A model generated the notes under the pieces. It ran no database searches. It had not been told where the DNA came from and worked only from the letters and a program-made list of their open reading frames with translations. From Priapulus caudatus (Eukaryota > Priapulida > Priapulimorpha > Priapulimorphida > Priapulidae), in NCBI RefSeq assembly GCF_000485595.1, contig NW_014577622.1:96509-133811 (forward strand): DNA of 37,303 bases, in the 5' to 3' direction. The first letter of the stretch is position 1; the number at the start of each line of letters is the position of its first letter. A program made the translations under genes and the position numbers. This document shows, piece by piece, positions 1-11,104 of the stretch.

Positions 1-145
1 GCCTCGGGCACCATCCTCGGCCTCACGTGGGGACAGCAGAAGGCGTACGGCATCTTTATGCTTGACATCATGGAGCGGCTTGGCACGGACGTGCAAGAGA
101 CATCAACGATACTCGGCGTCGCAATAGCAATCTCCCTGCTCATAG
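1..145 (+). CDS. Exon of an SLC16-like (monocarboxylate transporter, MFS) protein, partial
   Basis: Frame 1 is open from base 1 and reads ASGTILGLTWGQQKAYGIFM, then a polar stretch (LDIMERLGTDVQETST) and a hydrophobic end (ILGVAIAISLLIG). This is the layout of the first transmembrane helix, the loop with the Glu-Thr pair and the start of helix 2 in monocarboxylate transporters of the major facilitator superfamily, which carry lactate, pyruvate or related solutes across the plasma membrane. The exon ends at G145, followed by GTAAAC, a fair splice donor, leaving phase 1. The 5' side is cut by the window edge. No second transporter exon was recognised downstream on this strand, so the next intron is long or later exons are diverged. 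The SLC16 call rests on the hydropathy layout and a few residues; another MFS family is possible. Confidence 0.55.
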
Positions 146-338
146 GTAAACTGTCAAATGTCGCTCAAATGACGCATCTGTTCGCGCGTTATCTAACAAT
201 TGTCTCCGAGAACAGGTAGCCATCAGGTGCTACAGTCTGTCCTGTGACGAAATTATGTCACACAAGCAAATAAAACTTTAATTAATGCTTAGAAGATGTA
301 ATTTCTATCGCGTATCGCGTGCGTGAGATATCTTAAGG
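146..338. other. Intron sequence after the transporter exon
   Basis: Noncoding sequence between the splice donor at 146 and the first repeat element. I see no exon, RNA gene or repeat in it. Confidence 0.4.
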
Positions 339-946
339 CGCGTTCACACGAACGTTTTTGGCCCGAGCCTAATTAGGCCCGCGCCAGATTTGGCTCGAGC
401 CGAGCGTTCACACGGACGTTTTTGGCCCGAGCCTAATTAGGCCCGCGCCAGATTTGGCTCGAGCCGAGCGTTCACACGGACGTTTTTGGCCCGAGCCTAA
501 TTATGCCCGTACCAGATTTGGTCTTATCGAAAACGTCGGACCAGGCCCGAGCCAAATTTTTGCACCAGCTTTCGGCGAGCGGTAGAGCGGTAGAATCGAT
601 TGAGCGGTAGATGCCGCGAGTGTCGAACGTGTACTTCGACGAAATAAAGTCCAAAACAGTATAAAAATTCGAAAAATTTGATCAGGATGCACGTTTTCAA
701 AATTGATAATTAAACTCGGAACGTAAGTAAACACTGAATCGTAAACAACGCCATCTCGCGACATACTGTCAAAGTATCTGTGAGATATTTGTGCAATAAA
801 ATTTATTTGAATTTGAATTTGAATTTGTAAGACAGTATTCACTTGCGTACGTGTGAACGCTCCGACTCAAACCGGCCCGAGTCAAATTTGGCCCGAGCCA
901 AATCGAGTCCATTTGGCTCGAGCCAATCCATGACCGTGTGAACGCG
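339..946. mobile_element. Nonautonomous inverted-repeat element of the GCGTTCACACG family with internal 64-bp direct repeats
   Basis: The left end CGCGTTCACACG (339-350) is matched in inverse by CGTGTGAACGCG (935-946). Inside the left half the unit GCGTTCACACG-ACGTTTTTGGCCCGAG and what follows is repeated with an exact 64-bp period, starting at 341, 405 and 469; the third copy is slightly diverged. Inverted relatives of the GGCCCGAGCC/GGCTCGAGCC core recur at 860-930. An open frame on the minus strand in the middle has no recognisable domain and looks like chance. I could not find a convincing target duplication. This is a MITE or foldback element with no transposase. Confidence 0.6.
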
Positions 947-1397
947 ACTTATACATCCAGCCTGAGGTGGGCGTGAGGTGGGCACAGGTGGGGGTCATCA
1001 TTATGGCAATCAATAACAGACGTCATTCATTCCATTTGTCAATCATTAACGGAAACACGCGAGGTTTACCGAAGTTATAACACTTCGAGAGACAGTCACA
1101 GTAACTGACTGATCTCGAGACAGTTTCCGGCGAAAATACCAGATTTTCACCGCTCATTATCTCAGCGTAGGGGCATCGTATGGACATGCGGTTTGTTTTA
1201 TATGAACAAGGTAGGACAGCTGATCAATAATACTGCAAAGAATCGTCAAAATAAAACGGGAAAAGTTTATTAATTCGACTAATACTGCAACATGGTTTCA
1301 GCATTTTACCGTTGTACGCTCTCCTTCTTTATATGCTCTTGATATATATATGTATTATGCGTGTGAGTGTGTGTGCGTGCGTGTGGGCGTGCGTGCA

Positions 1398-1430
<33 letters not shown>

Positions 1431-3446
1431 GCGTGTGTATTGTGACAGTCTCTCGTAGGTGCTATAGGTCTAGTGCCTAATGCGTAGGCGTAATGCCTAG
1501 GTACGTGCTGCAGAATCGATAAAGCGTTTTTTAGCCTGCGATAAGTACTTCATGAAGGTGGCTGTTTAATAACCAATTAACTTCAATATATTTCTCAACG
1601 CTGTCTCGGGGCGGTCTGACCAATAAAATGGCTGAATGCTCCCAAACGTGAGCGATACATCAGGCATGTTATATTCTGAATACGTAGCCGCGGGCTGCGA
1701 GAAGTCTTTAGTTCTCGTGTGTACACTGCGCGACTGCTGCGCCTTGAGGTGTGATCACATGTGTTACAGGAAGCACATGTAGTTCTCCGTCTGATTACCT
1801 TTCTTCGATCTCTTCCGTCAGTTGTATACGGCATTATGTAAGAGAGGCTTTCGCCTTTAGGCATAAAATTATTGTTCATTTTATTTTAAATGCTACGCGC
1901 CTATCCTATTAATTTGTGCAAATTAATAAAATAATATTAAATTAAAAGCAAAATACACGCACCCGAGCGCATAGGCACATATACTTACATACCTACATAA
2001 CCCCGCCAATTATAGATAACACGGGTGTCTTGCTTATAGGCGTGTATACTATGACATAGTTGCTCTGCATCAACCATAAAGCATCATAAAGCACACTTTT
2101 ATGCTTTACACATCCCCCAATAAAACTACGCAATGTCCAAATTAATCCAAGATAGAAACACGAGTAGAAAATTTACTAAAACTTCAGCGATTTCCCACAC
2201 ACACACACACACACAGCGTTCGCCAATAACCGCACCATTTGTGGCCGTGTCCACGCAAAGCATAATTACCAGTTGTCCGCTTCGGGGTATCAATAGCACG
2301 CAGTTTGGCGCGAAGGAATAGAACTTCTGTTTGATAAACATAATTGATACACGTATCGATCGAGTTGAAAATGTGTACCGAGCCTCGCCACTCGCGACAA
2401 ACGCGTATGTTCAATGAATGCACACTCACGCAACCAGACGATGATGCTTCTATAGCCTTGCTGTTTTTACAGACAGCCCATGCATTCACTTTTGAAACGA
2501 ATCACGTCGTTAGAAAGCACACGCGAGCACATTCACGCTAACGAGTTTTCTTCCCAGCATTAGAAAAACTCTCGCATGCAGACCATTTTTGTCCGTTTTT
2601 TATTATTCCTTTATGTTTCGTACGTGAGCATATAATTTCATCGCGTGGAAACCGCGGCAAAAATGAGTTCGCGCAATTAGCAATGGATCCGCATCAAACG
2701 TCAATAGTCCGACAGCGATTTCAAACATATCACATAAAAAACGCCACCACGACTCGAACTACATAAATGTCGAAAAACTCAAACAGAATTATAGCGTGTA
2801 ACAAGAGCAGCATGTGTACTGACGCGGTGTCATGGCCACGCCAGGCCTGTACGCGGGGAGTGTTCTTCATGCTATGCAGCAGCCATTGCAATTAGCGCCT
2901 TTTCTCACAGTAACCGCGGCGCATCATTACGTTAAGAACACAATGGCAGCGGGATTTCTTTTTAAAAAGTTCGCGTGTCAGCGACGCGAGAAAATGTTAA
3001 GGTTACAGCTTTCGCGCTGTGCAGCCCGTTGCACAGACGTCGTTTACTACTCCTGCTTTACTGTGCTGCCTGCCGTGTTATTACAACGGCTACTCGTGCT
3101 ACAATGTGCTCCTTGTTGAGTGATTATCATTACTACACACGCTATGCCACACTGTCTGATGTGTGAACGACATAATTATCATACTTGCGTTGTTGTGCTA
3201 CCTGCAGTGCGGACTATGCAGGCACACGTACTCGGTTGTGGTGTCTGCCATGTGAACGTTGTTGTCATACGTGCTTTGCTGTGCTGTCTGCTGTGTAGAC
3301 GGTGGTATCAAACATCATCTATTGCGCTCTCTGGTTCGTGATCATCATTATTACAATGATATAATGTGATACAGGCTGTGCGAATGTCATTAACGTACGT
3401 ACTGTGCTGTGCTGCAGTCATATATACAATAACTCTACGTACGACG

Positions 3447-3450
<4 letters not shown>
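947..3450. other. Noncoding sequence with scattered simple repeats
   Basis: Contains a (TGCG)n-type microsatellite at about 1354-1438, a short (CA)n at about 2194-2214 and, from about 3050 to 3420, four loosely similar copies of a TACTGTGCTGTCTGC-type unit. No exon was recognised on either strand; the small open frames here have no domain and no splice support. Confidence 0.4.
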
Positions 3451-3523
<73 letters not shown>

Positions 3524-3538
3524 GAACTCGTTAACAGG

Positions 3539-3571
<33 letters not shown>

Positions 3572-3665
3572 GTGTGTGTGTGTGCGTGTGTGGTGTGTGC
3601 GTGCGTGTGTTTGTGTATGTATGTGTGTGTGCGTGCGTGTGCGTGCGTGTGCGTGCGCGTGCTGT

Positions 3666-3701
<36 letters not shown>

Positions 3702-3753
3702 TTGTGTGGTGTGTGTGTGTTTTGTGTGTGTGGTGTGTGTTGTGTGTGTGTTG

Positions 3754-3794
<41 letters not shown>

Positions 3795-3842
3795 GCTGTG
3801 TGTGTGTGTGTGGTGTGTGTGTGTGTGTGTTGTGTGTGTGTG
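3451..3842. repeat. Long interrupted (GT)n microsatellite
   Basis: About 390 bp of GT dinucleotides with frequent phase breaks such as TGTTGTG and TGGTGTG, and GTGC interruptions near 3600-3660. All open frames across it are repeat artefacts encoding Cys-Val or Thr-His. Confidence 0.95.
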
Positions 3843-3912
3843 AACGCATTTTAACCGGACTTAGCACCAACTAAGTACGGTACCAGCTAAGCCGTGTATA
3901 CGTGTGAACGCA
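3839..3912 (-). mobile_element. Terminal fragment of a GCGTTCACACG-family element abutting (GT)n
   Basis: GTGTGAACGC occurs at 3839 and again at 3902, enclosing a unit with CTTAG/CTAAG motifs. Read on the minus strand it begins TGCTGCGTTCACACG, passes through GCTTAGCTGGTACC and runs through GCGTTCACAC directly into (AC)n. The same order is found at 15374-15517 on the plus strand, so this is an end of a repeat family and not random flank. Confidence 0.5.
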
Positions 3913-6900
3913 GCAATAGTTGGTGTTTACTGGGAAATTAGGCTACTTAGGTTCTTAAATAGGTTTTTATTTTCTTCCGAAAAAAAGGTGCTTGTTGCTT
4001 GTAAAATATTGGTGCGGTCCATTGTTTATATAAAATATATATGCATATAATTATGTCTAAATGACTGCAATCTAGACAAATATACAAACTCTATTCTAGG
4101 TTGTCTTATTTTTTTATGCCTTTTAATTTATACCTAATAAACATCAACAAAACAAAACTAGATTGTTTTAAAACACCACAAGCATAATGCCTGGCCAGGT
4201 TCCTCAGTCACGAGGTATGGTACCAGCTAGGACGTGAAACTGCACTGTACCGTATTTTTGTACATTATATTATGTATTATTATATTATATTAATTTGAAT
4301 TTATATTAACGTATACAGTATATAATACTGTAGTAATAATATACTATAACTGAAGTGGAATTGCAAGGGATTTGGCTCATTTTCATTGCCTGATAGAGCT
4401 TGTTTTAGTTGATTTATGAATTTTATGTGATTTTTTTATTTTTATGACATTTTTTTTTTATGTGTTAACTAAATTTTATCAAATAATAACTTGTTTCAAA
4501 TTTTAGGCTAAAACAGGTTTTTTTGTCAAGGGGGTCGAAATGGAAAATCTTAGCCTAACAGGTTCTTAATCACTATAGGTTCTTATACGCGGGGGTTTAC
4601 TGTATTACATTGTAAATATATACAGTATCAGTGTCACATACTATCATATATACTATATTACGTACGCGGTGCACACATATACAGCAGAAGCGACGAATGT
4701 GTGCATGGCCTGACATATACACACATACTATATGCATTACCGACTATGAGAGCTCGCACGTTAGAATTTGCATTCACACGTTCTGATGCGGCCGACTGCA
4801 TATTCAGCCGCGAAATATATATAATACCAAATGCTTGGCAGCTGTCACTGAGGCATTGTGCCGTTACGGTGACGGTGACGGCTACGTGTGACGGTAGATA
4901 GGAGAGTGAGGATGCGTGGCGGACAGTAAGCGCTATACAGATATAGCGATTGATGGAGACGAACAAGACAGGCACTCACGCGTTGTAAAACCCAGGATTA
5001 AATCTACAATACGTGCCACCGAGGGGGGTGTATAACGTGACAGAGCAAAGAATTCGAATCAGTTGAATCCGGTAGTGGAGTCCACGGGTAGTAAGTACTA
5101 ACAGTAGATATTTCACATACGTTCACCCATTTTGCACACAGGCGGTCAATCATTGTGAAAAATAGAAAAACGCTGATTTCTCCGTTTCGATTTCTGACAT
5201 AGAAGCCGATGTATAAATGGATTTTCTCTGTGATTACAACTCGGATTAATTTAATTTTACACTCGTTTTAATGGTAACATATTGCTGTAAAAAAGTGCGT
5301 CAGGAATTGTTATTAAGTGCCGTATTTTATTAGTTATGCCTTTTTATTCGCTAAAATTTTCAATTCTAACACACAACTTGATTTTTAAGCAGTTTTTTCA
5401 ATTTTTCTCGGTAAATATTGAAACTTAAAGAAAAATCCTGACGCTCTATTTTGGTCCATATTGTGCTTAACATGTGGCAAAAATTGTGTATCTTCACTTT
5501 TTCTGGTAGTTGAGAAATATCCAAAATTCCATTTTTACATAAAAATTCAAAATTTGTGTGGTAACATAATTAGGTGCTGGAAATTTCACGAAATTTTTTG
5601 GCTTGAGCATAGAAATATATTTCCTCTACAAATAAAACAAGTGAATGATTCGATTCATTCGCCAATAAACGTTTAAAATTCATTAGAGCAATACCCGTGC
5701 AAAAGGTGGAGAGTATCCTTAATGAGTTGACGATGTCTTGATATAGTCAGCATTAACGTATCACGTCCGGTAGATAATGCCATTTAAATAGACATTACGT
5801 TCTAACGACAGATTCAGCCATAACAAGTTCTAACTACAGACATCCCCAAAGGAGTGAACCGCAGCACAGTCGGCCGTTCGCTGTCTAACGACCCTACCGA
5901 AAATCACTGACTCTTATTACGCATGTATCTAATGTTAGGACTTTTGCGAAGCTTATCAATATAGGCATATTGACAGCGCTGCCAATCCCCTATTATATAG
6001 CGATATATGCCAGCAGTGCTAGCAACGATATTCGTTTTCTTTTTCGTCGTCTTCTTCTTCTTTTTCTTCTTCTTCATTGCCTTCTTATTTTTCCCTCTTC
6101 TTGCCATTTCAACGACTAATTATAAAGGTTCGTTCCCTATAATGGCGTACATGCTATATGATCTACTGTGAATCTGTACTTCAGCGTAACTCCGAAGTCA
6201 CGTTAATCTTGTCTCGTCTATACACTCGTCTGGTAGCGTTTCGAGTTTCCAGTTTAATAGGATCAACCTAAAGGCTGAGGATGACTTGCGATTTTACCTT
6301 GTCACACGTCGAAGATTACTAATTACCTTTACAACCAAAACAAACTGAAAGGCTTCGATGTCACAGGATACGACCGTGTATTATTGATTTTCTCTATCAG
6401 GTAGTGAATGACACACCGACGACCTTGCCTAAGTTTGGTTACCATCGCGTCGTTGCGGTGTGATCACCCGCGAATGTTGGGGGAAGAAACAAACAGCCGC
6501 ATAATCAAAAATGAATAACACCTTATTAGAATAAAAAAAATAGTAATTAAATGGAAGACTAAATGGAAACCCGCAATGACCAGATAGAAATCGCCAAAAT
6601 AAGCAAATTTGGTTGTGAAGTATTTTATCTCAAAATGATCCACGCAACTTTATAGGACTAATAATGGAAACAAATGAACGTCATATATAAATAAAATATA
6701 GGTCTATAGTTATAATTCCATTATAATTTATATTTGACACAAGAGTACACACACACGCACTCACGTACGTTTTACTACCGCGTACTGGAAAGATTCTTAT
6801 TCATACGTGGTACATTGATTATAAAATTGTTTTGTGCTTTTCCCCTAGCTGCTATTGCACCCAATATGTCACCAATATGGCACGCGCGCAGCCATAGTAG

Positions 6901-7260
6901 AATTGACTATATTGGTTTCAGAATGTTTTGTAGAGCGCGGTAATAGCTAGTGTTAGCTGCTATCAGTGGCTGTTTAATTAACACAGACACAGAGTGCCTA
7001 TAAAATGTATGACAAAGGGTTTGGTAATCCATATTCATGACATTATATTAACAGAGAAATATGCTAGTGTTTTTAGTTAAAAAGAAACTTTGCCATTGCG
7101 AGCACTTGACGGGTATGAATTTATTACAGGTACATTTCTTTCAAAACAGTGATGCGCGTTAAGTGGTAAAAAGCGTGCCTATGCATGCTATTAATAGAAT
7201 AATATCAGAATAATATCAGAAGAGAGTGTAAATACGAATATATGGGTTACGATTATAAAT
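3913..7260. other. AT-rich noncoding sequence
   Basis: No exon recognised. It holds a CTT-rich pyrimidine tract at about 6031-6105, AT-rich low-complexity DNA at 4260-4340 and otherwise unique-looking intron or intergenic sequence. The expected 3' ends of the left transporter gene and of the THSD7-like gene could lie here, but I see no conserved coding block. Confidence 0.4.
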
Positions 7261-7321
7261 AAATAAATAGATAAGTTAATTAATTAATTAAATAATTAAT
7301 TAATTAGCAAGGAAGTAAGTG

Positions 7322-7357
<36 letters not shown>

Positions 7358-7400
7358 CATTTATAAATGAATAAATGGAAAAAGTAAATATATATATATA
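7261..7400. repeat. Tetranucleotide tracts (TTAA-rich, then CAAT)n and a short (AT)n
   Basis: Alternating AATTAATT units at 7274-7307, then (CAAT)n at about 7324-7357, then an ATATAT tract at 7388-7406. Confidence 0.85.
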
Positions 7401-7417
7401 TATATCCTGATATATAT

Positions 7418-7690
7418 GACTAAAATAAGCTTATATATACCTAGATATAACGTAAATGTAGCCTAGATATATACCTAGATATAGCCTAAATATAAAAGCC
7501 TATAAATATAAAGCCTATAAATACCTACATAGGGTCTATAGCATAATTATAGCCTGGATGTACCTAAATATAGCCTAAATAATAAAGCTTAGAAATACCC
7601 AGATATAAATATAGCTTAGATGTACCTCGATATACCCTAAATATAAAGCCTAGAAATACCCATATATATAGCATAAATATAGCATAGATA
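7418..7690. repeat. Degenerate tandem repeat, AT-rich, unit about 30-40 bp
   Basis: Many imperfect copies of TAGCCTAAATATAAAGCC and AGAAATACCTAGATATA blocks. The array ends at the splice donor side of the exon at 7692-7786. Confidence 0.7.
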
Positions 7691-7691
7691 C

Positions 7692-7786
7692 CTCGAGTGG
7701 CAGGTGTTGACTTCTACGCTGTCTAGACGCTCCGTCTCCTCTAGATGAGGGCACGACTTGCCACCGCCGGCAAGTACGCGCGTCAC
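7692..7786 (-). CDS. THSD7: THSD7-like TSP1 exon (last one recognised, 3' part of the gene)
   Basis: Read on the minus strand, a good acceptor (pyrimidine-rich, ending CCTGTAG) precedes VTRVLAGGGKSCPHLEE, then TERLDSVEVNTCHS and a donor AG|GTATCT. The GGKSCPHLEE block is the hallmark of the first of the two alternating TSP1 types in THSD7 proteins, and matches the GGAACPHLEE of the exon at 25096-25307. Length 95 nt; it starts in phase 0 and ends in phase 2. The preceding exon, which should supply the W-x-x-W-x-x-C half and end in phase 0, was not found. It is short and lies next to a repeat array, so the call rests on the motif plus the splice sites. Confidence 0.55.
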
Positions 7787-9299
7787 CTACAGGTAATGGA
7801 TATGGAACACGTGTTACTCGGTTGCGACGACTAAATACGAGCCAAGTTGCAGCTGCGTCCGCTCACCTGATGATGTTCCCATGGTAACAATCGCAGAGGA
7901 GGGCGCTTATGTATTTGGCGGAGTTTCTGCAGCATTCATGAACAAGACCGACACCGGGTGGAAGTCGCTTGGGGTCACGTGACATTCACAAGCAGACGAA
8001 TCGCAATACTACCATCTTATAATTATATCCGGGATATATGGACAGGAGTGTTCTGTATTAATGCTCATATCTACACGACGGATACCCTCAACCCACCGTC
8101 TAGCGAAAAATACCAACAGAAACATAATTGTAGGTAAACGTATTAACTTTGTTTTGTTATTTATTTGGTTTTCGATGTTTTAATTACATGAGAAAAACAC
8201 GTATGTCCGTATGGCATAGCTTATGCGAGAACTGTAGACCTGTTTGTTGTTGATATTGTCGTTTGCATGATGTAGACGTCCGCATGCGAAGAGTCATATC
8301 AATTTTTAGAAGAAAGTGTTGGAATGGCTTCCGCGATGACATTGCCAGAATGCCCCACCACGCCACTGCGGCCGTGCAAGTCTCGTCGGCGAGAGATCAC
8401 GCCGTGTTAAATCTGCTATATGAGCAAATTTCACTCACGCAACTGAAATAGCGAAGTTTTTCAGAAGACCTTTTCTCCGAAAAGCTTTCACAATATATAT
8501 CTAACGCAACCATCCATGTGCCAACCGTTGTCACAGCGCCGGCATTTCGGCATACACACATACAGACCACGCGCGTTGACTTGACGTCGGGACTAGTGCA
8601 CTTATGGCATTTCGCGGTGAATGACTTCGAAGATATTACTCACCGAGGAAATCTTTTTCCTCTCAATATTTGTTTACGACATGCATGAAATATTAATAAA
8701 AACAACAGCTGTTGTCGGAAAGCAAATGTCACGCGCTACAGGAGAATCAATGCCAGGCTTTTTCTTTTCCTCCTCCTCCCGCCGCGGATGCTAGAAAGCT
8801 GCGCTAATTGAATTCGCAACTTAACGATGTGCGTGCTTCTACCTTCATCGTACTAATAGAGCTTCTCTGGGTAGATCCCCCGCGATCCCTTGTCATTACA
8901 ACCAACGCTGAGCGCGTATTGATTGTCTTGTGACCCAGCATGAGAGACCGGATCCAGAGGAAAGCGGCGCCTTGAGAGGTCGTTGATTCCTGCCCGCTAG
9001 CGGATCTTAGCGCGCAGTTCGCGGCCAAAGGCGCACGCGACCGCGCGGAACGTTCTACAAGGTATCACGCGCTGGCATGCTATTATCGCTTGCGCCAAAT
9101 CGAAAGCCGGCGCACGGATCATTGCTGCCAAGCGAACAGTCTCGAATCTTTGCCGGGTCTAATTCACTAGGCAAACATATGCACACGCCATCGCGCAGGC
9201 CCTATAGCGATGTTTTCACGTGACGTCATAGCATCAGCTCACTGTGATATTTGTTATTTTGATGTCGGTTGGCAGAGCAAAGCGTGCTGCTTGACATTT
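7787..9299. other. Noncoding sequence (presumed intron)
   Basis: No exon, RNA gene or repeat array recognised on either strand. A CT-rich tract lies at 8760-8785. Short open frames at 8263-8451 and 8804-9028 have no domain and no splice support. Confidence 0.35.
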
Positions 9300-10670
9300 A
9301 ACATTGAAGGGACCACGATGTTCTGGATAGTAAAGCACTGTTTATGGTAGTTGCACGTACACCGTGCGTGCTGCCCGTTGCGTTGCGTGCGCACGTACAC
9401 TGTGCGTGCCATGCCGTGACGGTGCGCGTAGCAAGTGAGAGGGGTGCGAGCTTCCCTGACGAGCCGACTGGCTCCGACGCGTGTGCTATCCTTGCGTCAG
9501 CGAAGCGAAGGGCGCAAAGCGCTGTGATCATCGTCCTGCCGACCCCCCCCCACTGCGTATCCTGGTAAGACTTCTGACCGAGCTCCGCTACACCCTACAT
9601 GGTTTCACTGCAGGTCCTCCGGCACAGCCGCAGCAGCTAGCAGCTAGAGCAGCAGTCGCGCACGGCTCGCGAGCTTCCAGGATGAGAGCACGGCTTGGCT
9701 TGCTGGGTGTTGGCCTTTGGAGCGTGGACGCCGCACAAGCTTATTACAGTCGTTGGGACCCGTAGGTCCACCACGCTCATGTGTACCCCACGCCGTCACC
9801 TGACGCGAATGTCCTGTCCCACATTAAACCATCTGAGTGCGCCGGGCGTTCAACTGTGGCGCCCGCCATTGGGGTGCTCCGCTCTCTCCAATCCCGATCG
9901 TTAGCCACCGTGGCACCCGCGCCCCGACTCACGAAGCCGCTCGCTCTTCAAAGGCCTTGACCCCAGTATCGCTGACCCCTGCATAGCTCGTAATGCTTTG
10001 CTACAGCCCCGCCGCGTCCGCCGCCGGTGTCTGCTCCTCTAGCTCCCTCCATGACGCGGCCTGCCGCCGCCAGCCGCTGGAAGTGCTGTGCCGCTCTCCC
10101 ATTGCGGGCTGGGTGCACGTGAACGTGTGCGTGCGTGACGGCTGCGTCACGTGGCGCGCCGGGGCGTGTCGCGTGCACGTCACCGGCGTGCGTCGGCGGG
10201 CGGCGTGCGCGCGTGCGTGACATGTGCAGCTGTACTAAACGGTGCCGGGTGGCACGCTAGGCAGTCGTGGTGCTGGTCGTGTGTGGGTCTCCTTGTGGCA
10301 CCGTATCACGCTTGCGTGGCCGTTGCGCGGAGCGCTTGCGCGTATGTACCATGTGCTATGCGTGCGGTGCCGTGCGAGCGTGCGTAAGTACATAGTGCGT
10401 CGCGTGGTGCGTGTGAACTTACACTTGCGTTGCGATGCGTAGTGGGCGCCGGTGTGTGTGCACTTACACGGTGCGCTTGCGTGCGCGCGTTTGTCGTGCG
10501 CGCGTGTGCAGGTACACGTTCGTAGCGTGCCGTCGCCCGTGCGTGCCACCGCACGCGGTGTGCAGGTACCATGTAGTGCAAGGGCCGCGCGTCGAGCAAA
10601 CTGCAGCGCGGCAGCCGCGCTGACCGCCGCGCGGCACTTTTTTCAGGCCACTAAAATTTTCAGATAACCA
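9300..10670. other. GC- and CpG-rich island with degenerate GTGCGTGCG repeats
   Basis: Composition changes sharply from the AT-rich surroundings to GC-rich with dense CpG. At 9340-9430 and 10300-10570 related blocks of the type GTGCGTGCGTAAGTACAC and GTGCGCACGTACAC recur, and again at 11690-11760. Many overlapping open frames exist on both strands, as expected for high GC without stops, and none shows a domain. On the plus strand the acceptor-like TTTCACTGCAG at 9603-9613 is followed by an open frame to about 9765; I could not tie it to a gene. It could be a CpG island promoter, a decayed satellite or both. Confidence 0.5.
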
Positions 10671-10781
10671 AAATCTGTTCAAATAATTTAATTTAGGTCT
10701 TTTGGCGGTACATAACTCATGTATATCGTGCTAATTCTAGACGCTCCTATAAGACGAGACCAGGGCGTCAGATGAAGGTCA

Positions 10782-11104
10782 GGGTAGGGGCGTGTACAAG
10801 CGGGTGGGTTCCAGCGGCGGTCCGGACCCCCCCGTTGCTCTTTTCGCAGAAAAACGCATCCTGAGGGGGTGTAATTTCAAATTTTTTATGGGGAGGGCCC
10901 CGCAGACCCCCCTTCGCGTACAGTAAACTGTTCCTCAGAATGTTCAGAGAACTGTTCTAAAACACGCTTTATTAGAAAACGTTACTGATATGTGTAACCT
11001 AAAGAACATTCCAAAATAAACATTCACAAGGAACATACTTTGTTAGTGGGTATTCTTAATTCGCGTTAGACCCCCCTGATCAATCCTGGTACCCGCCCTG
11101 AGTC
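10782..11104. mobile_element. Possible hAT-type MITE
   Basis: The left side CAGGGTAGGGGCGTGTACAA and the right side CCTGGTACCCGCCCTGA are roughly inverted. They resemble the CAGGGGCGTA termini of many nonautonomous hAT elements. GGACCCCCC blocks lie inside both ends. I found no clear 8-bp target duplication, so the boundaries are approximate. A second, similar terminus (GGCCTACGCCCCTA, with a C15 run) lies at about 11540-11625. Confidence 0.35.

Noticed and set aside
3366-3874. Long open frames of Cys-Val or Thr-His on both strands
   Set aside because: They are translations of a (GT)n microsatellite and have no start, splice or domain support. The same holds for 15426-16034, 27478-27990 (outer part), 29395-29741 and 29713-30167.
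9611-9765. Second exon of the transporter gene on the plus strand, in matching phase after TTTCACTGCAG
   Set aside because: The frame starts G-P and has a short LGLLGVGLW stretch, but it lacks a full membrane helix, ends in a stop without a donor and lies in GC-rich repeat-like DNA.
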